Source: Streptomyces sp. AM 2-1-1 (GTDB lineage Bacteria > Actinomycetota > Actinomycetes > Streptomycetales > Streptomycetaceae). From it: a stretch of DNA of 64,000 bases. The stretch is taken from contig NZ_CP119147.1 in assembly GCF_029167645.1 (NCBI RefSeq), positions 3,658,001 to 3,722,000 of the forward strand, given 5' to 3'. The notes below the pieces were generated by a model. That model made no database searches, was not told where the DNA came from, and was given only the letters and a program-made list of their open reading frames with translations. Below, in pieces: positions 27,607 to 36,884 of this stretch. A program made the position numbers and the translations under genes. The stretch's first letter is position 1. Each line of letters starts with the position of its first letter.

Positions 27607-27982
27607 CCGGTGGGACTTCGGCTACTCGAATCGATAGGGACGAGCGTGTCACTATGCCCGAATTGACGAGAATGGTATCTCTGGGAAGGTTCCGGAATCG
27701 CGCGGGAGGGTGGCTCCGGTGGGTCCGCCCGGTCGTCGGCTCCCTCGGTCCGCGAAGTCGCGGGGCGCTCCTTGAAAGGCTCCCGGGAACGTGGCACGGC
27801 TGCGGTGCGGGGGGTGGTGCCGGTGGGGACGACGTCGGCCGAAGGGCATGGTCGGACGGAGAGAATCCACGCACCGACCGGGAAACTCCCGCATCGGAGT
27901 GGAGTGGCCTCCTCATCCGGAATCGGGTGGAATCAGCTCTCTCTCCCGCGGTATCACCCCTGCCCCGTCCCGGAGTTGATGG

Positions 27983-28336
27983 TGATCCACATGGTGGTTG
28001 TCCACAGGTGGAGTCCGGCGGGAGAGGTTATCCACAGGCTGTGTGGAAAATCTGTGGACGACTGAAGTCACCCCTGGGCCGAGCGGGTGGATGGGCTCCG
28101 AACTCATGGATTCATCCTTCAAACCGCCTTTCGGGCACTCATTCGAGTGGTAATTCGCGATTATGCGTCGTTGATCAAGGCATTTGAGCCAAACGGGCTG
28201 GATGAGGATCATGGAGGATCCTGCGGGGCTTCCCGCCGCCCTGGGAATGACTGGGGTGGTTTGTCGATGATGTCGAGCCTCAGTGTCGACTTGTCCCCAG
28301 GCATCGGCGGAGCCCTGTGGATAACTCTGTGGGTAA
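27983..28336. promoter_or_regulatory. DnaA-box cluster B (about eight boxes)
   Basis: Perfect boxes: TTGTCCACA 27998-28006, TTATCCACA 28028-28036, and TTATCCACA on the minus strand 28316-28324. One-mismatch boxes: 27983-27991, 28042-28050 (-), 28053-28061 (-), 28291-28299, 28328-28336 (-). Both orientations occur within 354 bp and none is in a gene. Confidence 0.7.
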
Positions 28337-28597
28337 ACGCCCGGGAGGGCCCGCAGCGACAGCCCAGGAAGGGTGGAGCGGCGTGGAGGACTCGTGACCG
28401 CCGTCCCGAGACGTACCCGCGCGGCGCGAGCGGGCCCTGGCGGCAGCCGTCCTGAGGGCGCCCGGACGAGCGGACGACTTCTCCACTCCTGCCCCGGCGG
28501 TCTGGGCGGCCCGGGCTCCGACTGTTCCCTCTCCCGACCGCTCCACGTCCCGACCGTCCCGGCGCCGCGCCCCCGGCCCAGGGCCGGGACCCCGTGG

Positions 28598-29533
28598 TCA
28601 GCCGCGCCCGTCCTGGCTGCGGGCGAGCCAGTCCGATGCGGCGGCGAAATCCGTGTCCGAGGTGCCCTCCCGCAGCGGGCCCACCTCCTCCGGCGTCACC
28701 CCGGCCCGGGGATAGGAGCCGAGGAAGCGCAGGTTCGGACAGATGCGCTTCAGCCCCATCAGCGCCTCGCCCACCCGGCGGTCCGCGATGTGCCCTTCGG
28801 CGTCCACCGCGAAGCAGTAGTCCCCGATGCCCTTGCCGGTGGGCCGGGACTGGATGAGCATCAGGTTCACCCCCCGCACCGAGAACTCCCGGAGCAGCTC
28901 CAGCAGCGCGCCCGGACGGTCCTCGCCCAGCCAGAGGACGACGGAGGTCTTGTCGGCGCCGGTCGGTGCCGCCGGCCGGGCCGGCCGCCCGACCAGGACG
29001 AAGCGGGTCTGCGCGTTCACGGCGTCGTGGATCTCGGTGGCGAGCGGTTCGAGCCCGTAGGTCGCCGCCGCGAACTCCCCGGCGAAGGCGGCGTCGTACC
29101 GTCCGTCCCGGACCAGGCGGGCGCCGTCCGCGTTGGAGGCGGCCGACTCCCAGACCGCCTGCGGGAGATGGGCCGCCAGCCAGTTGCGTACCTGCGGCTG
29201 GGCGGCCGGGTGGGCGGTGACGGACGTGATGTCCTCCAGCCGGGTGCCCGGCCGCACCAGCAGCGCGAACGAGATGGAGAGCAGCACCTCGCGGTAGATC
29301 ATCAGCGGTGCGCCCACCGCCAGTTCGTCGAGGGTCGCGGTGATCCCGCCCTCGACCGAGTTCTCGATCGGTACGAGGGCGGCCGCTGCTTCCCCGTTCC
29401 GTACCGCGTCCAGCGCCGCCGGTACGGAGACCATGGGGACGAGTTCGCGGGTGGCGGCTTCCGGGAGCGTACGGAGCGCCACCTCGGTGAAGGTGCCCTC
29501 GGGGCCGAGATAGGCGTAACGCGTGGCGGACAT
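28598..29533 (-). CDS. pheA: Prephenate dehydratase
   Basis: 311 residues. The catalytic domain (YAYLGPEGTFTEVALR at the start, IENSVEGGITATLD around residues 70-85) converts prephenate to phenylpyruvate. A C-terminal ACT domain (EDRPGALLELLREFSVRGVNL, ESRPTGKG equivalent QSRPTGKGIGDY) gives feedback control by phenylalanine. No chorismate mutase domain is fused. The start at 29533 sits six bases after a TAGAGT box. Confidence 0.95.
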   Translation of the reverse strand: MSATRYAYLGPEGTFTEVALRTLPEAATRELVPMVSVPAALDAVRNGEAAAALVPIENSVEGGITATLDELAVGAPLMIYREVLLSISFALLVRPGTRLEDITSVTAHPAAQPQVRNWLAAHLPQAVWESAASNADGARLVRDGRYDAAFAGEFAAATYGLEPLATEIHDAVNAQTRFVLVGRPARPAAPTGADKTSVVLWLGEDRPGALLELLREFSVRGVNLMLIQSRPTGKGIGDYCFAVDAEGHIADRRVGEALMGLKRICPNLRFLGSYPRAGVTPEEVGPLREGTSDTDFAAASDWLARSQDGRG

Positions 29534-29539
29534 ACGGTC

Positions 29540-29545
29540 ACTCTA
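29540..29545 (-). promoter_or_regulatory. -10 box, leaderless promoter of pheA
   Basis: On the minus strand TAGAGT, six bases, ATG. Confidence 0.6.
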
Positions 29546-29637
29546 AGGGCTGCGGGGGAACCCTCCGCGGCCTGTGCGCGCACAGGCCGGTCGGCCCGTG
29601 CGGGCACCGAGAAGGGGACGCGGAGCGTTCGGACCGG

Positions 29638-30969
29638 TCAGGACTCCAGCAGCCGCTGCCCCACGTACTCGCCCCGCGCGACGCCTCCCGGTACCGCGTA
29701 GACGCCGCTCGCCTCGTGCCGGATGAACGGTGCGAGGGCGTCCCCCCGGTCGAGCTTGCGCTGCACCGGCACGAAGCCCCGGAACGGATCGGCCTGCCAG
29801 CAGACGAAGAGGAGCCCCGCGTCCGGCGTCCCGTCCGCCGCGATGCCGTCGTGGTACGAGAACGGCCGGCGCAGCATCGCCGCGCCGCCGTTCTTCTCGG
29901 GCGAGGAGATCCGGGCGTGGGCGTTGGACGGGATGAGGGGCTTGCCGTCCGGGCCGATCTCGTCCAGCTCCATCGCGGTCGTCTCGCTGCCGCCGCTGAG
30001 CGGTGCGCCGTCGTCCTTGCGTCGGCCGATGACCCGTTCCTGGTGGGCGACGGAGAGCTTCTCCCAGTCGTCCAGCAGCATCCTGATGCGGCGGACGACC
30101 GCGTAGGAGCCGCCCGCGAGCCACTCCTGGGCCGGGTCCGCGGTGGCGGAGTCCGAGGGGCCGGGCACGAAGATCCGTGCGTCGAAGTCGTGGTCGGCGG
30201 GACGCGGGTTGTTGGTCCCGTCCAGCTGACCCATCAGGTTGCGGGCCGTCATCGGGTGGGCGGTGGCGCCCGGCGTGCGGTTGAAGCCGTTCATCTGCCA
30301 GCGCACCCGCGCCGCCGTCCCGGCCGCCTTCTGGACCGCGCGCAGCGCGTGGAAGGCGACGAGCGCGTCGTCCGCGCCGATCTGCACCCAGAGGTCGCCG
30401 TTCGAGCGTCCGGAGTCCAGGTGGTCGGAGGAGAAGGCGGGCAGCGGGTCGAGCCCGGCGGGCCGGCGTTCCGTCAGCCCGGTCCGGTCGAAGAACGTCC
30501 GGCCGAAGCCGAAGGTGAGTGTCAACGAGGACGGGCCGGCGTCCCGGGCGATGCCGGTGTCGTCGCCGGACCCGGCGGGACGGCCCGCCATCAGCTCCTC
30601 GGCCAGCACGGACCAACGCCGCATCAGGGCGGCCGCCTCCGTGCGTCCGGCTCCCGCCGTGAGGTCGAAGGCGACGAGATGTCCGCTCGCCTGGAGCGGA
30701 GTGGTGATCCCCGGTTGATGTTTCCCGTGAAACATCGCCTCGGTCGAGCCGATCGAGGTGAGCGCCGCAGGGGTGTCGGGACGCGCCGCCGCGTATCCGG
30801 TGGCCCCGCCGGCGGCTCCCAGGACCAGGCCGGCGGCACCGGCCGCTCCGGCGCCACCGAGGAGCTTCCGCCGGGAGACCCCCGCCGGCTCGGTGCCCTC
30901 GAAGGAGCCCGCATCGTCGCTCCCGGCACGCGCCGGTGCCGGGCGCACAGGGGTGTTCCGCTTGTTCAC
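29638..30969 (-). CDS. efeB: Tat-exported DyP-type haem peroxidase (EfeB-like)
   Basis: 443 residues. A twin-arginine signal (SRRKLLGGAGAAGAAGLVLG) at about residues 30-60 predicts export of a folded haem protein. Visible DyP motifs are the GQLDGTNNPR segment (GxxDG family motif) and RRPFSYHDG with the likely proximal histidine/arginine. It is placed directly after the CopC-CopD gene and is read in the same direction (30969 is 6 bp from the stop of 30975). EfeUO partners are absent here. DyP enzymes can oxidise dyes and extracellular copper/iron-linked substrates; the role with copper proteins is inference. A parS-like sequence lies inside it. Confidence 0.92.
   Translation of the reverse strand: MNKRNTPVRPAPARAGSDDAGSFEGTEPAGVSRRKLLGGAGAAGAAGLVLGAAGGATGYAAARPDTPAALTSIGSTEAMFHGKHQPGITTPLQASGHLVAFDLTAGAGRTEAAALMRRWSVLAEELMAGRPAGSGDDTGIARDAGPSSLTLTFGFGRTFFDRTGLTERRPAGLDPLPAFSSDHLDSGRSNGDLWVQIGADDALVAFHALRAVQKAAGTAARVRWQMNGFNRTPGATAHPMTARNLMGQLDGTNNPRPADHDFDARIFVPGPSDSATADPAQEWLAGGSYAVVRRIRMLLDDWEKLSVAHQERVIGRRKDDGAPLSGGSETTAMELDEIGPDGKPLIPSNAHARISSPEKNGGAAMLRRPFSYHDGIAADGTPDAGLLFVCWQADPFRGFVPVQRKLDRGDALAPFIRHEASGVYAVPGGVARGEYVGQRLLES
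30720..30733. promoter_or_regulatory. parS-like site inside efeB
   Basis: GTTTCCCGTGAAAC matches the Streptomyces parS consensus at 13 of 14 positions. It corresponds to codons for MFHGKH in the EfeB protein. Confidence 0.55.
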
Positions 30970-30974
30970 GCTGG

Positions 30975-33011
30975 TCAGCCGATCTTCACGTAGCCGTCGA
31001 CGGTGGTCTGGTCGATGTCCGAGGTGCGGACGGTGACCGCGAGCTTCCACCGGCCCGCCATGGGGATCTGGACGTCGCTCGCGGTCCAGTGGCCTTCGGC
31101 GAGACGGTCGGGGAGGACCGGTAGCGGCCCGATGTCCTTGGCCTCCAGCGTGAGAGCCATCCGCACCTCGGGTACGTCCATCGCCGTGCCGCCGGCGTCC
31201 TGGAGCCACAGGTGCATGTCGTTGGAGCCGGTCCGGCCGGGGTCGACGTCCACCTGCACGGTCCCCTTGCCGGCCCTGCCGCCGGTGTCGAAGGGCAGGC
31301 TCACGGTGACCGGCTGGGCGGGGGCCGGAGCGGCGGCCGTGTTGGTGCGCGCGGCCTCCTCCTCCGTACGGCCCGGTTCGGTGGACGACAGGAGGGTGGT
31401 GACCGCCAGCAGGACGACGGCGACACCGGTCTCGACGAGGACCGAGCGGCGCAGGCCGGTCCGGCCGGGGTCGGCGTCGCGGGCCCTCTTCACCTTCGCC
31501 GCGGTCATCAGGGCCTGCTGGCGCGCGAGCTGCGCGGCCCGCTCGGGGTGCGTACCCGCTCCGGCGACGGAGACCGAGGTGCGTACCGGCCCCTCGGCGA
31601 CCGGGGCGCAGACGCGTACCGGCTCCTCGGCGACGGAGGCCGACGGGCGCACCGGCTCCTCGGATGCCGGCTCCGCGGGTGGGTCGTCCCCCTCCACCGG
31701 CACGTCGGTCGCCGGATCCGTCGCGGGCGGCCCCCCGACCGTCAGCCGTCCCGTCCAGCGCCGGGAGATCCAGGCCACGCCCACGAGGACCGCGACCAGA
31801 CCGACCTTGACCAGCAGCAGCCGGCCGTACGTCGTCCCGGTGAGCGCCGACCAGGAACCGACCTGGCGCCAGGACTGGTAGAGCCCCGTGCCGGCCAGTA
31901 CCACCACGCTGACGAAGGCCACCCGGGAGAAGCGCCGCACCGCGCCCGCGGGCAGTTCCGGGACCCGGTACAGGGCGGTCAGCAACGCGGCGAGACCGCC
32001 CAGCCAGGCGGCGACCGCCAGCAGGTGGGCCATGTCGACCGGCATGGCGATGCCCGGCTGGAGTCCGGTGGAGGCGTGTTCGGCGAGCGACCACGTCCCG
32101 GCGATCCCGGTGGCGACCACCGCGCCACCGAGCGCGAGGCCGAAGGTGAGGTCCTTGCGCTCCGTCTCGTCCTCGCGCTGGGGGTACGTGCCGAACAGCA
32201 CGGCGACGAAGAGCGCGGAGGCGCCCAGCAGGAGCAGCCGGGAGATGAGCGCGGCCCCCGGCTTGGTGTCCAGCACCGCCTGGAGACCGCCGGGATCGAA
32301 GGCGTCGGAGAGCTTCCCGCTGCCGGTGTACGGGTTGCGCAGCATCAGCATCGCCAGGGTGGACGCGGTGAGCGTGATCCAGCCGCCGACGACGAGCCGT
32401 TGCAGCGGCCGGACCGAGGCGCCGCCCCGCCAGCAGGCGAGGACGAACGCGGAGCCGCCCGCGAGCAGGATGAAACCGGTGTACGCGGCGTAGCGGGCGA
32501 TGCCGTACAGCGCGCCGACCAGGCCGCCGCCCGCCGTCGAGGCGGGCAGGGTGACGGTGGTGGTGGACGGCGCCCCGATGGAGAAGGTGAAGGCGCCGGA
32601 GACCGGATGGCTGTCCGCGGAGACCGCCTGCCAGGCCACCGTGTAGGTGCCGTCGGGGAGCCCGGAGTGGAGCGTGACGGCGTACCGGGCGGCGCCCCCG
32701 GCACCGGTCGAGCGCGGGCCGCCGGTGTCGGCACGCTCCCCGGTCGGGTCGAGGACCCGGATCGCGTCGTCGCTCAGCGAGACGGACTCGGAGAAGGAGA
32801 GGGTGATGCTGCGGGGAGCCGTGTCCACCACCGCCCCGTCCCGCGGGTCGCTCCCCGTGAGGGCCGCGTGCGCGGACGCGGGGGCCGCGCACGCCAGCAT
32901 CAGGCCGAGGAAGAGGCCGGTCAGCGTGGCGAGGAGCGCGGACGCGCCGAGCGGCCGGCGTACCGGGGTGGGCCCCGGGCGGGGTCCGCGGAGCGGGGCG
33001 GTGGCTGTCAT
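30975..33011 (-). CDS. CopC-CopD fusion (copper import/resistance, YcnJ-like)
   Basis: 678 residues. A signal peptide ends at PASAH, leaving a mature N-terminal histidine, then a CopC domain (HAALTGSDPRDGAVV, copper-binding). Eight or so membrane spans of a CopD domain follow (about residues 150-430). An unusual Pro/Glu/Val-rich repetitive linker (VRPSASVAEEPVRVCAPVA and repeats, around 430-490) and a last span lead to a C-terminal YtkA/FixH-like domain. It passes copper across the membrane. Part of the run ycnI-SCO1-PCuAC-CopCD-EfeB. Confidence 0.92.
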   Translation of the reverse strand: MTATAPLRGPRPGPTPVRRPLGASALLATLTGLFLGLMLACAAPASAHAALTGSDPRDGAVVDTAPRSITLSFSESVSLSDDAIRVLDPTGERADTGGPRSTGAGGAARYAVTLHSGLPDGTYTVAWQAVSADSHPVSGAFTFSIGAPSTTTVTLPASTAGGGLVGALYGIARYAAYTGFILLAGGSAFVLACWRGGASVRPLQRLVVGGWITLTASTLAMLMLRNPYTGSGKLSDAFDPGGLQAVLDTKPGAALISRLLLLGASALFVAVLFGTYPQREDETERKDLTFGLALGGAVVATGIAGTWSLAEHASTGLQPGIAMPVDMAHLLAVAAWLGGLAALLTALYRVPELPAGAVRRFSRVAFVSVVVLAGTGLYQSWRQVGSWSALTGTTYGRLLLVKVGLVAVLVGVAWISRRWTGRLTVGGPPATDPATDVPVEGDDPPAEPASEEPVRPSASVAEEPVRVCAPVAEGPVRTSVSVAGAGTHPERAAQLARQQALMTAAKVKRARDADPGRTGLRRSVLVETGVAVVLLAVTTLLSSTEPGRTEEEAARTNTAAAPAPAQPVTVSLPFDTGGRAGKGTVQVDVDPGRTGSNDMHLWLQDAGGTAMDVPEVRMALTLEAKDIGPLPVLPDRLAEGHWTASDVQIPMAGRWKLAVTVRTSDIDQTTVDGYVKIG

Positions 33012-33026
33012 GGTGGGTTCAGTCCC

Positions 33027-33473
33027 TCACTGCTTCGCCGGGTTATAGGTCGTCTCCTCGACGGGGAGCTCGACCGTGATCGGGCCGGACTTCTCGAAGT
33101 GCAGCTGCACGGAGATCTTCTGGCCCTTCTTGGGCTGCCGCTTGAGTTCGTCGAACATGATGTGGTTGCCGCCGCGTTCGAGGTCCAGCTCGCCCTGGGC
33201 GGGCACCTCGAAGGAGGCCACCATCCGCATGGCCCGACCCTTCGTCTCGTGGATCGTGACGTGGTCGGAGATCGGGCTGGTCACGGCGGTCAGCCGGTCG
33301 GTGGCGGAGCCCGCGTTCTCGACGACGAGGAAGGCCGCCGCGATGTCGCTGACGGGCTGCGGCATGAAGGCCCCCACGACCTTCAGCTCGGGGGAGCCCT
33401 CGGTGGAGCATCCCGCGAGGGTCAGGCCCGTCACGAGGGCGAGTCCGCCGGCGAGGGTCGCGCGGCCTGTCAC
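33027..33473 (-). CDS. PCuAC-type copper chaperone lipoprotein
   Basis: 148 residues. A lipobox LAGC (about residues 19-22) anchors it outside the membrane. The DUF461/PCuAC copper motif is visible: His in ISDHVTIHET, Met in RAMRMV, and GGNHIMF with His-x-Met. It delivers Cu(I) to the CuA/CuB centres of cytochrome oxidase together with SCO1. Its GTG overlaps the SCO1 stop by four bases. Confidence 0.9.
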   Translation of the reverse strand: MTGRATLAGGLALVTGLTLAGCSTEGSPELKVVGAFMPQPVSDIAAAFLVVENAGSATDRLTAVTSPISDHVTIHETKGRAMRMVASFEVPAQGELDLERGGNHIMFDELKRQPKKGQKISVQLHFEKSGPITVELPVEETTYNPAKQ

Positions 33474-34126
33474 GGGTTCGCCCCCTCGATGAGCTTGGGG
33501 AGGTCCGCGGTGTAGTCGTCGGCGGTGGTGTCCTCGCTGTAGAGGACGTATCCGGCGTCGGTCTTCGGAGAGAACGCCATGACCTGGGCGCCGTGCATGG
33601 AGACGACGGTGCCGTCCTTCTCCGTGGTGGCGGGGTCGATGCCGATGCCCATCGACCGGGCGCCGGCCTGGATGGTCTTGAAGTCGCCGGTGAGGCCGAT
33701 GAAGTCGGGGTCCTGGGCCTTGAGCCAGGCGCCCAGCGAGGCCGGGGTGTCGCGCTCGGGGTCGGTCGTGATGAAGACGACCCGGAGCTCGTCCTGTTCG
33801 GCGGCGGGCAGCGCGCGCTTGGCGAGCGCGATGTTGCTCATGGTCAGCGGGCAGACGTCCGGGCAGTTGGTGTAGCCGTAGTAGATGAGCGTCGGCTTGC
33901 CCGCGGTCTCCTTGCGGAGGTCGTACGTCTTGCCGTGGGTGTCCGTCAGGACGAGGTCCGGCTTGGTGAACGGCTGGTCGAGGACGGTGGCGGCCCGGGT
34001 GGTGGTGGAGGTGGAGACGTCGGACACCGGCTTGGCGGCGGACCCGTCGTCCGAGCCGCAGGCGGTGAGTGCCAGTGCGGCAGCGGCGGCGAGCGCCACG
34101 GCCGACGCCATTTTCTTGGTGCGCAT
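33470..34126 (-). CDS. SCO1/SenC-type copper chaperone lipoprotein
   Basis: 218 residues. Lipobox LTAC, then a thioredoxin-like SCO fold with the copper-binding CxxxC in TNCPDVCPL and the later histidine in VSMHGAQVM. It metallates or reduces the CuA site of cytochrome c oxidase. The ATG at 34126 gives a standard lipoprotein signal; a 17-codon upstream extension is less likely. Coupled to PCuAC. Confidence 0.93.
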   Translation of the reverse strand: MRTKKMASAVALAAAAALALTACGSDDGSAAKPVSDVSTSTTTRAATVLDQPFTKPDLVLTDTHGKTYDLRKETAGKPTLIYYGYTNCPDVCPLTMSNIALAKRALPAAEQDELRVVFITTDPERDTPASLGAWLKAQDPDFIGLTGDFKTIQAGARSMGIGIDPATTEKDGTVVSMHGAQVMAFSPKTDAGYVLYSEDTTADDYTADLPKLIEGANP

Positions 34127-34299
34127 GGAGGGTGTGTTCCTGGTCTGTGCGGTGCGGTGGGTGGCCCCGGGGTCCACCGGGGGCCGGGACCGGATGCGCG
34201 CGCGCCCGGTCCCGGCCCGAAGGGCCCCGGGAATGCCGTCTGTCGGATGACCGCCGGCCTGGCGGACGACCGCCGGCCGGAGGTCACCGGTGAGGGCTC

Positions 34300-35058
34300 T
34301 CAGGCGGTGCGGCGGCGGGCGAGGACGCCGAAGGCGACGCCCGCGATGCCGATGACGATGCCGACGACGCCCAGCACCCGTGCGGTGCCGTCGCTCGCCG
34401 AGTCGGACGACGCCGAGGCGGTGGTGGTGTGTTCGGACGCGTCGGCGCCCTTGTCACCGGCGGCGTCGTCAGCGTTGTCGTCGGTGTCCGTGGCGCCGGC
34501 GGAGCCGTGGGCGTCCGCCGCGGCGTCGGTCAGGGTCAGCACCGGGGCGGGGTTGTCGGGCTCCTCACCGCCGGCCGGGGCCTCCTCGATCCAGCGGACG
34601 ACCTCCTTGCTGCTGTACGTCTGGAGGGCCTTGAAGACGAGCTGGTCGGTATCCTCGGGGAGCTGTCCCACGGAGAGCGGGAACTGCTGGAAGTAGCCGG
34701 GCTTGATCGCGGCGGCGGCGTCGGCGGTCCAGGTCACCTTGGAGACGGCCTCGGTGACCTTCTGGCCGTGGACCTCCAGCGGCTTGGCGAGCGTGGACTT
34801 GGTGACGTCGATCTTCCAGCCCGGTACTGCCTGCGGGCTGACCGAGGAGAGCGGGTGGTCGGTGGGGAAGTTGACTTCGAGCTTCACCGTCGAGGCGTCG
34901 TCGCGCTCGTTGGGGACCTTGAAGTTGATGGTGGCGTAACCGCCCTTGGCCGCCTCGCCCTGGGGCTGCACGCTGACGTGGGCGGAGGCGGGACCGGCGA
35001 GCAGCAGAACGGCGGACGCGGCGATGCCGCCCGCGACGGCGATACGGGAAACGTTCAT
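34300..35058 (-). CDS. YcnI-like copper-binding protein (DUF1775)
   Basis: 252 residues. A cleavable signal peptide ends ASAH, so the mature chain begins with histidine and can bind copper there (HVSVQPQGEAAKGGYATINF). The DUF1775 domain covers residues 28-175. A Thr/Asp/Ala-rich stalk and a C-terminal membrane span with an RRR tail anchor it. It is the first gene of the copper run on this strand, 173 bp before SCO1. Confidence 0.92.
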   Translation of the reverse strand: MNVSRIAVAGGIAASAVLLLAGPASAHVSVQPQGEAAKGGYATINFKVPNERDDASTVKLEVNFPTDHPLSSVSPQAVPGWKIDVTKSTLAKPLEVHGQKVTEAVSKVTWTADAAAAIKPGYFQQFPLSVGQLPEDTDQLVFKALQTYSSKEVVRWIEEAPAGGEEPDNPAPVLTLTDAAADAHGSAGATDTDDNADDAAGDKGADASEHTTTASASSDSASDGTARVLGVVGIVIGIAGVAFGVLARRRTA

Positions 35059-35187
35059 GGCAGGGATCACTCCACGGAGCGCAGGAGAGGTGGTCCGGCG
35101 CGCGGGTGCGCGACGGCATCGCGCCACCCGCTTCCCGGGGGGACCGTCGTGACGGCTCGGCCGCAGGGCCGGGGAAGGGTGGTCGCG

Positions 35188-36024
35188 TCAGGCTGCGAGG
35201 GCGTACGCGGGGGGAGGCCCGCGCCTGATCACCAGATGCTGCAGAGGATCGCCGGTGGCCGGCGCCGGGGCGTCCACCGGGGTACGGGCCGGGCGCGGCC
35301 CGGCCGTCGGGGCGCCCGGGAAGCCCGCGCGCAGCACCCGTACGAGCGCGAGCGCGGCCCGCAGGGAGCGCAGCCGTGCGGCGGCGGCGAGTTGGCGGCC
35401 GCCGTGCGCGGAGAGCCGCGCCAGTTGGAAGAGCGACACCTCGCCCCGGCGCAGCAGCCAGCCCGTGACGAGCGCGGCCAGCAGGTGGACCAGGACCATG
35501 GGGAGGCTGGGCAGCAGCGCCGGCGAGGAGCCCACCGCGGCGGAGGCGAGGTGGGCGTGCGCCCCGGAGACGGTCGCCGGGTCGACGCCCGCGTCGGTGA
35601 CGATGCGGTGGGCCTGGGCCGCGCTGATCCCGCCCGGGGTGTCTCCGCAGAGCAGCGAGGCGGCGAACCGGATGAGCGACGCGTCGCCCGTCGCCGGCGC
35701 GGTCGCGGTGCCCGCGGGGGCGGACCCCATGGCGGTGGCCGTCATGGGGTGGGCGAGTTCGAAGAGCGCGTGGAGCGCGACCTGTCCGCCGGCCAGGGCC
35801 GGTGCGATCGACGGCAGTGAGCGCTCGCGCCCGGCGAAGGGGGCCACCACCGCGAGCACGACGAGGAATCCGCAGAGCAGCGCCCACCAGGGTACGGCCG
35901 AGGAGGAGGCGAGCCCGTGCCCCGCGGCGGACAGCACGACGCAGACCGCGGCGAACACCGAGGCCCTCAGGAGCCGCAGGCCGGCTCCGGCGCGTGTGGC
36001 GGACCGTGCGTCAGGCGTAGACAT
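35188..36024 (-). CDS. Multi-span membrane protein of unknown function
   Basis: 278 residues with about four hydrophobic segments (15-40, 45-65, 80-100 region and 165-185). Histidines occur in ALHALFELAHPM and near the end of the spans. Same strand and 129 bp upstream of the YcnI gene, so it may belong to the copper run, but no recognised motif confirms this. Confidence 0.75.
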   Translation of the reverse strand: MSTPDARSATRAGAGLRLLRASVFAAVCVVLSAAGHGLASSSAVPWWALLCGFLVVLAVVAPFAGRERSLPSIAPALAGGQVALHALFELAHPMTATAMGSAPAGTATAPATGDASLIRFAASLLCGDTPGGISAAQAHRIVTDAGVDPATVSGAHAHLASAAVGSSPALLPSLPMVLVHLLAALVTGWLLRRGEVSLFQLARLSAHGGRQLAAAARLRSLRAALALVRVLRAGFPGAPTAGPRPARTPVDAPAPATGDPLQHLVIRRGPPPAYALAA

Positions 36025-36328
36025 GGCGGGCCCATCATCGCACTGCGTCCCCGTCCGTGGGGCGGCAGGTCCGCAACATCATCTTCCGTACCGTTCGGTG
36101 GGGGTTGTGCGGGAAGCGGAACTGTTGCGGGGGACGCATTACGGGACGGGTGGGACGGTCGTTGTACCTGGTGACAGAGGTGTCAGTGGATCACGGGTCC
36201 GGACATACACCGTCAAGCGGAATATTCGCGTCCGCCGAATGAGGGCCATCACGGCCGAACCGTGCTTACGGGGGGCCCTTCACGGCAATACGTATCGGTA
36301 TGTCGAGCCGCAGCCAGGAGGCTGGAGC
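36025..36328. other. Intergenic region upstream of the ATP-binding gene
   Basis: 304 bp with AT-richer parts (36,175-36,240, including GAATATTC). It is the divergent promoter region of 35188-36024 and 36329-36847. No named site is assigned. Confidence 0.5.
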
Positions 36329-36847
36329 ATGAGCATGTGGTGGTCACTCCATTTGCGGCGCGAAGCCGCGAGCGTTCCGCTCGCCCGTCGATTTCTCCTC
36401 GGCAGCATGGAGACGGCGGGAGTGGATCCGGACATCTCCTACGACCTCTCGGTGGCGCTCACCGAGGCATGTGCCAACGCCGTGGAGCACGGCGGGGACC
36501 AGGGGGGCACCGTCCCCGGACCTCCGGGCGCTCCCGGTCAGTACCGGGTCACCGCGTACCTGGACGGTGAGACGTGCCGTATCGAGGTCGCGGACTCCGG
36601 ACCGGGCTTCCCCGCCCGGCGAGCCCGTCGCCCCGCAGCCCGTCCCGCCGGTACACGCGGCGCGCCGGCGGCCGTGCCGGACCGCGCCGCCGAACCGTGG
36701 GACCTGGCCGAGAGCGGTCGCGGTCTCGGGCTCATCGAACAGCTCGCCGACCACGTCCACATCGGCAACCGTCCGGGTCGGGGCGTCGTGGTGAGCTTCG
36801 ACAAGATCCTGAAATGGCGCGAGGACGCGCTGCTCATGGTGTCCTGA
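36329..36847 (+). CDS. HATPase-domain protein (anti-sigma/serine-kinase-like) (1)
   Basis: 172 residues, a single GHKL ATP-binding domain: N box TEACANAVEHG, G1 VADSGPGFP, G2 ESGRGLGLIEQLADHV. A poorly conserved Arg/Pro/Ala-rich insert sits between the G1 and G2 boxes. Proteins of this RsbW/SpoIIAB-like class usually bind anti-sigma-antagonists or sigma factors; many Streptomyces copies stand alone. AGGAGG lies nine bases before the ATG. Compare the paralogue at 43730. Confidence 0.88.
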   Translation: MSMWWSLHLRREAASVPLARRFLLGSMETAGVDPDISYDLSVALTEACANAVEHGGDQGGTVPGPPGAPGQYRVTAYLDGETCRIEVADSGPGFPARRARRPAARPAGTRGAPAAVPDRAAEPWDLAESGRGLGLIEQLADHVHIGNRPGRGVVVSFDKILKWREDALLMVS

Positions 36848-36884
36848 GCGGCGCGCCCCCGCGTGGGGCCGTGCGGGGCGGGCC

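Larger units (their letters stand above)
27595..28597. other. 1-kb serS-pheA intergenic region
   Basis: No gene is supported. It contains the serS promoter, the DnaA-box cluster B, and an AT-richer stretch (28,090-28,200). pheA is transcribed leftwards into this region, so its 3' end lies here. Confidence 0.65.
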
